From the NCBI GenBank assembly GCA_937995745.1, contig CALKIU010000188.1, positions 1-9,010 of the forward strand: a stretch of DNA of 9,010 bases, given 5' to 3'. This DNA is from an uncultured Bacillaceae bacterium (GTDB taxonomy: Bacteria; Bacillota; Bacilli; Bacillales; Cytobacillaceae). Below are positions 1 through 5,398 of this stretch, one piece after another. Each line of letters begins with the position of its first letter. Within the stretch, counting starts at the first letter, position 1. A program made the position numbers and the translations under genes. The notes under the pieces are model-generated. The model was not told the origin of the DNA. It was given only the letters and a program-made list of their open reading frames with translations, and searched no databases.

Positions 1-172
1 TGTCCTCATGAAGCGATCATGAAGACAGCGAAGCCCGGTTTTCCACCGACCTTACTCTCCTTGAAGCCGCCATGAGGACTGCGAACCTCCTTTTTTAGCG
101 CCCCTTGTCCTCATGAACCGGTCATGAGAACACAAACCGCATTTTTCTGCCCACCTTGTCCTCATGAAACCT
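1..172. repeat. 51-53-bp tandem repeat with an internal hairpin, about 3.3 copies, cut by the window edge
   Basis: Copies begin near positions 1, 52, 105 and 156, a spacing of 51-53 bp. Each full copy starts with a form of TTGTCCTCATGAA and contains a near-palindrome. In copies 1 and 3, TGTCCTCATGA is followed by a 5-base loop and then TCATGAAGACA or TCATGAGAACA, each pairing at 10 of 11 positions. Copy 2 is more diverged on its left arm (CTCTCCTTGAAG) but keeps CATGAGGACT on the right. The fourth copy breaks off after its left arm near 172. The hairpin is followed by a GCGAA- or AACCGC-like stretch and a T-rich stretch. The array probably continues left of position 1. It lies downstream of ywlG, where glyA is expected in B. 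subtilis order. Function unknown. Confidence 0.8.
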
Positions 173-185
173 CGCTGCTTTCCGA

Positions 186-229
186 TTAAACCCGCCCGGA
201 ACAATCTTTAAACCCGCCCGGAACAATCT
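186..229. repeat. Perfect 22-bp tandem duplication
   Basis: Positions 186-207 and 208-229 are identical, each starting TTAAACCCGCCCGG and ending AACAATCT. There is no spacer. The pair sits between the hairpin array on the left and the end of ywlG. It resembles a recent slippage duplication because no mismatch has accumulated. No function is evident. Confidence 0.9.
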
Positions 230-295
230 GCGGCACACCGCGTTCGCGTCTGTTAAAATTTTCCACATCTTCCCGGCCCCACACCCCGCTCAAAA

Positions 296-874
296 TTAAC
301 TGCACGTACCATCCTCCCGGGGCCGGCGCTCATACACCGCGCGGGCTCCGCCAATCAGCTTGGGACGGGTTTTCGCCAATGTCACATGGGCGCTTCCGAT
401 CGCATTCAAAGACACGCGGACAGGAACGGCAACATGTTTCAAATGCATGCCAATCAATGTGTCGCCGATGTCGATCCCGCAATCGGCGGAAATATATTCA
501 ACGACAACCGGATCATCCATATGTTCATAAGCATACGCAGCCATCGAACCGCCCGCGTTGGGCACGGGAATGACCGTAACCTCTTCCCAGTTTTTCCGCT
601 CGGCCACTTCCCGCTCGACAACGACCGCTCTGTTTAAATGTTCACAACATTGAAAAGCGAGACGGACGCCGGTCTCTTCGCTGAATTTTTTCAACTGCCG
701 GAAAATCATTGCCGCCACTTCCATCGTTCCCGCCGTGCCGATTTTTTTGCCGATGACCTCGCTTGTACTGCAGCCGACGACAAAAACATCCCCTTTCTTT
801 AACGGCACCTCCTCTTTAAATTCCCGCAAAATGACTGACAACTGCTGCTCCCACTCTTTTATCCCTTCCACCAT
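296..874 (-). CDS. ywlG: YwlG, UPF0340/TIGR01440 family protein of unknown function
   Basis: The product has 192 residues, close to the roughly 180 of B. subtilis YwlG. The start at 874 is chosen because GGAAGGAGA lies a few bases upstream. An upstream in-frame ATG at 904 would add ten residues but has no good ribosome binding site. Family landmarks are GCSTSE at residues 34-39, QCCEHLNRA at 75-83, VPNAGGS at 104-110, an aspartate/glycine-rich stretch DCGIDIGDTL at 131-140, and RPKLIGGARAVY at 170-181. Conserved Cys, His, Asp and Asn residues suggest an enzyme or ligand-binding protein, but I know of no established activity. No signal peptide or membrane segment is visible. It is separated from rpiB by a strong terminator and a candidate promoter, so it is probably transcribed on its own. 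In B. subtilis glyA follows directly; here repeats follow instead. Confidence 0.93.
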   Translation of the reverse strand: MVEGIKEWEQQLSVILREFKEEVPLKKGDVFVVGCSTSEVIGKKIGTAGTMEVAAMIFRQLKKFSEETGVRLAFQCCEHLNRAVVVEREVAERKNWEEVTVIPVPNAGGSMAAYAYEHMDDPVVVEYISADCGIDIGDTLIGMHLKHVAVPVRVSLNAIGSAHVTLAKTRPKLIGGARAVYERRPREDGTCS

Positions 875-915
875 GTACGGTCTCCTTCCGTAAAAATCTT
901 TCATCTCTAATTATT

Positions 916-944
916 AGCATACCACTTCTTGACCGCGTTTTTAA
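916..944 (-). promoter_or_regulatory. Candidate sigma-A promoter of ywlG (extended -10)
   Basis: On the minus strand the -10 is TATGCT (916-921), preceded by TGG, which makes it an extended -10. A weak -35, TTAAAA (939-944), lies 17 bases away. It sits between the rpiB terminator and the ywlG ribosome binding site, where a promoter is needed. The boxes match consensus only 4 of 6 each. Confidence 0.4.
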
Positions 945-1008
945 AAATGGGGGCCCATTTGCGGAAAAGGTTCGCAGCCTTTGTCTCCGGCATATTGGCC
1001 GCTTTTTC

Positions 1009-1047
1009 AAAAAAAAAAATCCACAGCCGCGGAAAGCAGCCATGGAT
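1009..1047 (-). terminator. Strong rho-independent terminator after rpiB
   Basis: On the minus strand, ATCCATGGCTGC and GCGGCTGTGGAT form a 12-bp stem, including a few G-U pairs, closed by a 5-base loop (positions 1019-1047). An unbroken run of 11 T follows (1009-1019 on the plus strand as A). It lies 25 bases past the rpiB stop codon and should isolate rpiB from ywlG. Confidence 0.9.
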
Positions 1048-1071
1048 GGGCCGAAGCGGGAAGCCCGCCGT

Positions 1072-1518
1072 TTAACAATGATTATTTTCGATGTCTGAAA
1101 TTTTGCATACGCGCCGTTCGTGGCGGCCGCCTTCAAATTCCGTGGTCAGCCAAATTTGCGCAATCTCGCGGGCCAATCCGGGACCAATGACCCGTTCGCC
1201 CATGGCGAGGATGTTGCTGTCGTTGTGCTGTCTCGTTGCTTTGGCGCTGAACACGTCGTGAACGAGAGCGCAGCGGATTCCTTTCACTTTGTTGGCGGCG
1301 ATGCTCATGCCGATGCCGGTTCCGCAAATGAGAATGCCCCGGTCAAACTCGCCTTTGGCCACCTTTTCGGCGACGGGCAGGGCGTAGTCGGGATAATCGA
1401 CCGATGCCTCGCCGTTGGGGCCGAAATCCACATATTCTATGCCCATTTCATCCATTAACTTCATGATCTCTTTGCGCAGATTGACTCCGCCGTGATCTGA
1501 TGCGATTGCTACTTTCAT
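1072..1518 (-). CDS. rpiB: Ribose-5-phosphate isomerase B
   Basis: RpiB/LacAB family enzyme of 148 residues, the normal length for the family. It interconverts ribose 5-phosphate and ribulose 5-phosphate in the non-oxidative pentose phosphate pathway, in the cytoplasm. The N-terminus MKVAIASDHGG carries Asp8-His9. Cys65 in ICGTGIGMS, followed by Thr67, is the expected catalytic base region. His98 in RQHND and Arg132/Arg136 in GGRHERRV are the phosphate and ring-opening positions known from E. coli RpiB. The start is supported by GAGGAGG seven bases upstream of the ATG at 1518. It corresponds to ywlF of B. subtilis and keeps that position between ywlE and ywlG. A terminator precedes it (after ywlE) and a very strong one follows it, so it is probably monocistronic. 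No disruption is seen. Confidence 0.96.
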   Translation of the reverse strand: MKVAIASDHGGVNLRKEIMKLMDEMGIEYVDFGPNGEASVDYPDYALPVAEKVAKGEFDRGILICGTGIGMSIAANKVKGIRCALVHDVFSAKATRQHNDSNILAMGERVIGPGLAREIAQIWLTTEFEGGRHERRVCKISDIENNHC

Positions 1519-1550
1519 TCATCTGCCTCCTCAAAATGTCCCAAGTCTGC

Positions 1551-1580
1551 AATATAGACTCTTTTACTATTTTTGCATAA
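1551..1580 (-). promoter_or_regulatory. Candidate sigma-A promoter of rpiB
   Basis: On the minus strand the -10 is TATATT (1551-1556) and a poor -35, TTATGC (1575-1580), lies 18 bases away in an AT-rich stretch. It is between the ywlE terminator and the rpiB ribosome binding site. The -35 is weak, so the call is tentative. Confidence 0.35.
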
Positions 1581-1632
1581 ATGCGACGAAACATAAAGAT
1601 AAACATCTTGCGCCGTGCGTATGTATTTTTTG

Positions 1633-1676
1633 AAAAAAGAGGCCAGTTGCCCGCTTGTGCGGCTTGATGCCTCTTT
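1633..1676 (-). terminator. Rho-independent terminator after ywlE
   Basis: On the minus strand, AAAGAGGC (plus-strand 1669-1676) pairs with GCCTCTTT (1636-1643). Inside is a second short stem, CCGC/GCGG with a 4-base loop (1651-1662). The 3' arm runs into a row of T (A at 1633-1638 on the plus strand). It lies about 40 bases beyond the ywlE stop codon. Confidence 0.75.
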
Positions 1677-1718
1677 GTCCCGCTTTCCCCCGGTTTTGTT
1701 CTTCCGGTTTGGCGCCCG

Positions 1719-2189
1719 TCAATCTTTGTCCGGTTTGGTTTTGTCTTCCGGTTCCTGCAATTTGGCGGCGATTTTTTTGATATTTTCTTGAATCTCGTTA
1801 TAGGTCGCGCGATAAACCTCAACGGGCCCGCCGAACGGGTCGCTGATGTCGAGGTTTTGTTCCGCTCCGGCAAATTCCTTGAGTGTAAAGGTCTTCCTCC
1901 CCGCTTCCGGAAACATGTCGATGACCGCCTGTTTATGGGCCGTCGTCATCGTCAAAATATGCGTCGCCCATTCCGTGAGCTCCTTCGTCAGCGACGAGGC
2001 CCGGTGGGAGTGGGGAATCTTTTGTTCGTCGAGAACTTTGCGGGCATTCGCCGAAGCGCCGCTGCCGTCCATGGCGAAGACCCCCGCCGACCGGACTTCC
2101 ACCCCGGGAAGGTTCATATGTTTTAATATCGCTTCCGCCATCGGGCTCCTGCATGTATTGCCCGTGCAGACGAATAAAATTCTCGCCAT
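1719..2189 (-). CDS. ywlE: Protein-arginine phosphatase YwlE (low-molecular-weight phosphatase fold)
   Basis: The product has 156 residues and belongs to the low-molecular-weight protein phosphatase superfamily. In B. subtilis YwlE removes phosphate from phospho-arginine made by McsB, opposing the arginine-phosphorylation mark that directs proteins to ClpCP. The P-loop VCTGNTCRSPMAEA gives nucleophile Cys8 and Arg14 (CX5R). Thr12, inside the loop, is the residue linked to arginine rather than tyrosine specificity. The general acid is Asp117 in SDPFGG. The ATG at 2189 is chosen. A TTG at 2201 is in frame but abuts the AAGGAGG, leaving no spacing, although the spacing to the ATG is itself a little long (about 12 bases). 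A promoter with a perfect TATAAT lies just upstream and a terminator follows, so ywlE looks like its own transcription unit. The C-terminal tail is Lys/Asp-rich. Confidence 0.94.
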   Translation of the reverse strand: MARILFVCTGNTCRSPMAEAILKHMNLPGVEVRSAGVFAMDGSGASANARKVLDEQKIPHSHRASSLTKELTEWATHILTMTTAHKQAVIDMFPEAGRKTFTLKEFAGAEQNLDISDPFGGPVEVYRATYNEIQENIKKIAAKLQEPEDKTKPDKD

Positions 2190-2215
2190 CCCGCCCGCCA
2201 ACCTCCTTTTCTTTC

Positions 2216-2244
2216 ATTATAGGCCAATTTGTTCCTTTTTTGAA
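2216..2244 (-). promoter_or_regulatory. Sigma-A promoter of ywlE
   Basis: On the minus strand the -10 is a perfect TATAAT (2216-2221), with a -35 of TTCAAA (2239-2244, 4 of 6) and a 17-base spacer. Predicted transcription starts near 2209, leaving a leader of only about 20 bases that begins at the ribosome binding site AAGGAGG (2201-2207). Confidence 0.65.
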
Positions 2245-2710
2245 ACCGGGGCGCGGGCGCCGGGGAAATTTTTGAAAACCGGGCCGCGTGAGTTTGCGTA
2301 TTTTTAGAATGGGGCTCCGGGCTGCGGGTATTCTTTTTTAAAGGACCCGCGGGGATTCCTTTGACCGGCGGGGCTTTGTGTATTCCCTTTTAAAGAAATC
2401 GGACCGCGGGGATTCGGGTATTCTCTTTTAAAGCATTCGAACTGCGGGGCTTTGTGTATTTTCTTTTAAAGCATTTGGACCGCCGAGCTTTGCGTGTTCC
2501 CTTTTAAACCGTTTGAACCGCGGGTTTTTCCCATCCCTCTTTTAAAAGTTTGTTGTGATTTCGCATATTCTCTTTTAAAAAGTTTGACTCTCCGGGCTTC
2601 GCGGATTTCCTTTTAAAGTTTGGATCGCACAGGTTCGCAGATTCTCTCTTTTCAAAAATTTGAACTGCGTGTCTTTACAAGACTCTTTTTTAAAGAAATA
2701 GACCCGTGTG
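2240..2710. repeat. Degenerate 38-bp tandem array filling the mntP-ywlE gap
   Basis: This stretch without a gene is built from about 11-12 imperfect copies of a 38-bp unit. Plus-strand units begin with AAAG(C/A)ATTTG, continue with GACCGCGGGGCTTTGTG and end with TATTCTCTTTT. The A-run that opens each unit falls at 2275, 2306, 2340, 2392, 2430, 2468, 2506, 2544, 2577, 2615, 2654 and 2692. The spacing is exactly 38 four times in a row (2392-2544), and 38, 39 and 38 after 2577. The first units and one at 2544 carry indels (31, 34, 52 and 33 bases). The junction of units makes the palindrome CTTTTAAAG, and many units contain CCGCGG. Because 38 is not a multiple of three and stops are frequent, it is not protein coding. 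The remaining 2711-2794 shows only TGTGCGGCGCACA, a short palindrome without a T-run. Confidence 0.85.
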
Positions 2711-2794
2711 AGTTGATGTGCGGCGCACACTTCCCGCTCCACGGGCATATGTTTCTGCCGGCACGCCTGGCACTTTCGCAAAGAACGCCGCCTG

Positions 2795-3349
2795 TCAAAT
2801 AGGGAACAGCAGTTTGACGCCGAAAACAAATAAAATGCCGCCGCCGAACACTTCCCCGTATGAGCCGAGCAGCCCTTGAACATGGCGGCCGAGCAGGAGG
2901 CCGGACCAAGTGAGAATGGTTGCTCCCGCGCCGAAACAGGCCAGGACCAAAGCGGTTTTTGCTCCGTAAATCCCGAGGGTCAGGCCGACGGAAAAACTGT
3001 CGAGGCTGACGCCGAGGGCAAAAAGGAAAAGGCCGATGCCGACCGGGGTGATGAAGGCGGTTTCCTGTTCCCGCAGGCCCGCCCAAATCATTTGCATTCC
3101 CAACATGATTAAGAGTCCGCCGCCGATGTAGCCGGCAATGGCGCCGAATTGTTCGGAAAGAAGACGGCCGGCGAAGATGCCCAACAATGGCATCCAAATA
3201 TGAAAAAAGCCGACCGTCAAACCGATTTTGATCATTTGCCGCAAGCGAAGGCGCAACATGCCCATCCCGAGGCCGACGGAAAAGGCATCCATCCCGAGGG
3301 CAAAAGCCATCAACATTAAAGTAACCAGTTCGCTGAACACCGCCGCCAT
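2795..3349 (-). CDS. mntP: Putative manganese efflux pump MntP (YwlD)
   Basis: Integral membrane protein of 184 residues, the usual length for the MntP/DUF204 family, which exports Mn(II). Two related halves are visible, each with an acidic membrane motif: ALGMDAFSVGLGMG around Asp21 and ALGVSLDSFSVGLTLG around Asp117. This internal duplication is diagnostic. Hydrophobic stretches suggest six membrane segments, at about residues 4-29, 39-60, 68-90, 102-126, 132-153 and 165-183. The start at 3349 has AAGGGGGA seven bases upstream. It corresponds to ywlD and keeps the ywlC-ywlD-ywlE order. No yybP-ykoY manganese riboswitch is recognisable upstream, so Mn-dependent control, if any, must act otherwise. 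An AT-rich stretch with CATATATTGA about 35 bases upstream of the start could be a promoter -10 region, but I cannot assign a convincing -35. Confidence 0.93.
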   Translation of the reverse strand: MAAVFSELVTLMLMAFALGMDAFSVGLGMGMLRLRLRQMIKIGLTVGFFHIWMPLLGIFAGRLLSEQFGAIAGYIGGGLLIMLGMQMIWAGLREQETAFITPVGIGLFLFALGVSLDSFSVGLTLGIYGAKTALVLACFGAGATILTWSGLLLGRHVQGLLGSYGEVFGGGILFVFGVKLLFPI

Positions 3350-3484
3350 GAACGATCCCCCTTGGACGTGCTATCTCAATATATGCCTGTCCGGGGGGAA
3401 TTAGAAGTGAAGGATTTTTTGTTGGCGGCGGGGGCGGGCTGAATGCGGTACAGGGGCAAGGGGACCGGTTGGGGGATGGCAAAC

Positions 3485-3712
3485 GGCGGATGCGGAATGG
3501 GAGCGGGATGGGGCGGTGCGGGCGGCGGCCCGATGACGCACACTGCCGGCCCGCGATCCGTGCGGCCGGCCCAAATTGCGCGCACCGGACTGGGGCGCGA
3601 CTATTGAACACCGATGCGCCAGCGCGGCCCGCCATAATGCGGCTTGCCGGATTGCTTGCACCCTGATTGGGCCTCGGCTGTTGAACTCCGAACTGCCCGC
3701 TCCGCCCGCCAT
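3485..3712. repeat. Degenerate ~77-bp tandem repeat after ywlC, about three copies
   Basis: The 362-base gap between ywlC and mntP is GC-rich and has no convincing gene. Its ywlC-proximal part contains an approximately 77-bp repeat. Anchors match at constant offset: GCGGCCGGCC (3562) with GCGGCTTGCC (3639), GCACC at 3582 and 3658, TTGAACACCG (3604) with TTGAACTCCG (3681), and CCCGCCAT at 3628 and 3705. A third, more worn copy ends with CCCGCGAT at 3550 and shares GATGGGGCG with GACTGGGGCG. The last copy runs into the ywlC stop codon. On the minus strand each copy begins ATGGCGGGC and translates to related peptides (MAGGAGSSEFNSRGP and MAGRAGASVFNSRAP) in different frames. The frame change argues for DNA repetition and against a protein. 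Positions 3350-3484 hold nothing I can name. Confidence 0.7.
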
Positions 3713-4764
3713 CAATTGTCTTTTTTTCCGATAACCTTATGCCCCGCCGCTTTGAAGAGCCGGTTCATGACCGCTTCGCCGACTCCTTTTTCCGGAAACG
3801 TTTCGCTGAAAATGATGTCCACGCCGCTGGCATTGAATTGGCGGAGCACTTTGTACAACATGGCGGCCACCGTTTCCGGCTCTGATCTTCTGCCGCACGG
3901 AAGAACGACATCCGCCTCATAAAACCGCGCGTTTTCTTCCGTTGTCAGCACGCCGACCTTGAGCCCCGCCCTTCTTTTTTCATCGGCCAGCTCCTGAATC
4001 GCTTCCGGGCCGCCTTCCACCAAATAAAGGGGGGCTTCCGGCGCATAATGGGTATACTTCATTCCCGGCGATTTCGGCGCTTCCTCCGCACCGGTCAACG
4101 CCGGGTCCATGGCCACTTTTCCAATCACCGCCTCGATTTCCTCCCTCGGAACGCCGCCCGGCCTTAAAATGACGGGAACTTCCACCGTACAGTCAAGAAC
4201 GGTCGATTCGACGCCGATTCCGGTCGGCCCCCCGTCCACAATGGCGGCAATCCGTCCGTCAAGGTCTTCCCGCACATGGGCGGCCGTCGTCGGGCTCGGC
4301 TTCCCCGAACGGTTGGCGCTCGGTGCGGCAATGGGGAGTTGGGCAGCTTTTATAATCGCCAAAGCAACCGGATGATCCGGCATTCTCACGGCGACCGTCG
4401 GCAAACCGGCTGTCACTTTATCGGAAAGGGCCCCGTCTTTTCTTTTAAAAATAATGGTCAACGGCCCCGGCCAAAACTTGTCAATCAATTTTTGCGCCTG
4501 CTCCGGGATTTCATCCACAAAATCATTCAGTTGTTCCGTTTCTGCAATGTGGATAATTAACGGGTTGTCGGAAGGGCGCCCCTTGGCTTCGTAAATTTTC
4601 ACCACCGCTTCATCGCTGTTGGCGTTGCCGCCCAATCCGTACACAGTCTCCGTCGGAAAAGCGACCACCTCGTTTTTCCGCAGAAGAGCGGCGGCCTCCT
4701 GAATTTGTGGATAAGTTTCCAGGTTGTCAACATTCTTATCCACAAGTAAATATTTTGTAATCAT
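3712..4764 (-). CDS. ywlC: Threonylcarbamoyl-AMP synthase (Sua5/YwlC)
   Basis: The product has 350 residues, matching the two-domain Sua5 form (B. subtilis YwlC is about 346). It makes threonylcarbamoyl-AMP from threonine, bicarbonate and ATP. TsaD/TsaB/TsaE then transfer the group to A37 of ANN-decoding tRNAs (t6A). The N-terminal YrdC domain (about 20-205) has FPTETVYGLG at 36-45, the KxR...SxN set Lys61, Arg63, Ser65, Asn67, and IAAPSANRSGKPSPT at 145-159. The linker SPGMKYTHYAP (232-242) is characteristic of Sua5, and a Rossmann-like C-terminal Sua5 domain follows (about 245-345). The start at 4764 has GAAGGTGG seven bases upstream. Its first codons contain two perfect DnaA boxes, and its promoter overlaps another, so DnaA control is plausible. 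Confidence 0.96.
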   Translation of the reverse strand: MITKYLLVDKNVDNLETYPQIQEAAALLRKNEVVAFPTETVYGLGGNANSDEAVVKIYEAKGRPSDNPLIIHIAETEQLNDFVDEIPEQAQKLIDKFWPGPLTIIFKRKDGALSDKVTAGLPTVAVRMPDHPVALAIIKAAQLPIAAPSANRSGKPSPTTAAHVREDLDGRIAAIVDGGPTGIGVESTVLDCTVEVPVILRPGGVPREEIEAVIGKVAMDPALTGAEEAPKSPGMKYTHYAPEAPLYLVEGGPEAIQELADEKRRAGLKVGVLTTEENARFYEADVVLPCGRRSEPETVAAMLYKVLRQFNASGVDIIFSETFPEKGVGEAVMNRLFKAAGHKVIGKKDN

Positions 4765-4933
4765 TTTTTTCCACCTTCAGACTGACTGATTTCTTATGAA
4801 AGTATAAAAGATGACGGTAATGTGCACAAGGACTATCCACAAATTGTGCATAACAGGCATGGAAATGTGGATAACTTTTGGGGGTTATCCACATTTTTAA
4901 CGATACACACGGGATCATTCAAAGTTATTCACA
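4706..4933. promoter_or_regulatory. DnaA-box cluster over the ywlC 5' end
   Basis: Four perfect TTATCCACA boxes occur at 4706-4714 (minus), 4736-4744 (plus), 4866-4874 (minus) and 4885-4893 (plus). Two more fit TTATNCACA: 4845-4853 (minus, TTATGCACA) and 4925-4933 (plus, TTATTCACA). Single-mismatch boxes are CTATCCACA at 4833-4841 (plus) and TTGTGCACA at 4821-4829 (minus). Both perfect pairs face each other, at 30 and 19 base offsets. The first pair lies inside ywlC codons and the rest upstream. No dnaA, dnaN or AT-rich unwinding region is present, so this is not the origin. From memory of B. subtilis work, ywlC is one of a few chromosomal DnaA-box clusters bound by DnaA, which fits well. Confidence 0.88.
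4801..4829 (-). promoter_or_regulatory. Sigma-A promoter of ywlC, overlapping a DnaA box
   Basis: On the minus strand the -10 is TATACT (4801-4806, 5 of 6) and the -35 is TTGTGC (4824-4829), with a 17-base spacer. The -35 is the start of the DnaA-like box TTGTGCACA (4821-4829). The distance to the ywlC start (4764) gives a leader of about 30 bases that contains the ribosome binding site. Confidence 0.65.
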
Positions 4934-5340
4934 GTCCACAGAGCGGGAACGCCGGTGTTGGGTATGGAACGCCGGCGGATTGCACGGTTTTCGGTCGGGC
5001 TCGCTATGGCCGGTTCAGCTGTTGCCGTTTGTTCCCGCATTCCAGTTTCGGGGTTGGGCGGTTGAATGCCGCCGGTTTTGTCCGCGTTCATTTTACCATA
5101 TCTTTGTGTTGTTTCTTCAATATTAATATAGGTAAAGGGGCGGACGGTTGGACCGGTTTGCCGGCGGTTCCCCAGGCCGGCTTCATTTGCCGCTTTTTTA
5201 AGATCGCGGGGATATCCCGGGGTGAAATGAAAAGCCACGTTGACGTTTTAAACGGGAGGTGAAGAGCAACCCGGGGATTGGCGGGTGTTGTTCCTCCGGC
5301 AAATGAGGGGCAGTGGGAAAAATGCGCCAAACTTGGGGGT
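4934..5340. other. Intergenic stretch with no recognisable gene
   Basis: About 400 bases between the DnaA-box cluster and the spoIIR terminator. GGAACGCCGG occurs twice close together (4947 and 4965 region), and there is an AT-rich patch at 5090-5140. GGGAGGTG at 5254-5261 resembles a plus-strand ribosome binding site but has no start codon at a usable distance. The open frames here have no ribosome binding site and no familiar motif. A small gene (ywlB) that I recall in this interval of B. subtilis is not recognisable. Confidence 0.5.
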
Positions 5341-5354
5341 TTGGCCGCTTTTTC

Positions 5355-5385
5355 CAAAAAGAAAAGGCCGGAGGGGCGGCCGGCC
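5355..5385 (-). terminator. Rho-independent terminator after spoIIR
   Basis: On the minus strand GGCCGG (5380-5385) pairs with CCGGCC (5366-5371) around an 8-base loop. TTTTCTTTTT follows (plus-strand 5356-5365). It starts about 14 bases past the spoIIR stop codon at 5399-5401. Confidence 0.85.
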
Positions 5386-5398
5386 GGTTGGCGAACGT

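Noticed and set aside
1..172. CRISPR array at the left edge
   Set aside because: The sequence between the dyads is itself repeated, and the dyad halves differ between copies.
875..904. Ten-residue N-terminal extension of YwlG from an upstream ATG
   Set aside because: The internal ATG at 874 has GGAAGGAGA at good spacing and gives a family-like length; the upstream ATG has no comparable site.
2190..2201. TTG start for YwlE
   Set aside because: It abuts the AAGGAGG without spacing, and the ATG at 2189 matches family N-termini.
2240..2710. CRISPR array
   Set aside because: The whole 38-bp unit repeats and drifts; there are no unique spacers of constant length between identical repeats, and no cas genes.
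3350..3480. Manganese (yybP-ykoY) riboswitch upstream of mntP
   Set aside because: I could not find the conserved helices or loops; the stretch is GC-rich and repeat-like.
2652..3635. Long minus-strand open frame, Pro/Arg-rich, over mntP and the gap
   Set aside because: It overlaps the well-supported mntP in another frame, has the composition of a GC-rich shadow, and contains no known motif.
3376..3715. Proline-rich minus-strand open frames between ywlC and mntP
   Set aside because: They cross the 77-bp DNA repeat in changing frames and lack ribosome binding sites.
4706..4933. Chromosomal or plasmid replication origin
   Set aside because: DnaA boxes are present, but no dnaA/dnaN or rep gene and no clear AT-rich unwinding element adjoin them; the genes are the ywl block.
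4915..5238. Minus-strand open frame (GTG start) between spoIIR and ywlC
   Set aside because: No ribosome binding site, no familiar motif, and it runs into the DnaA-box cluster.
5327..5353. Plus-strand terminator (CCAAAC/GTTTGG hairpin then CTTTTT)
   Set aside because: No plus-strand gene precedes it, and it lies next to the stronger minus-strand terminator of spoIIR.
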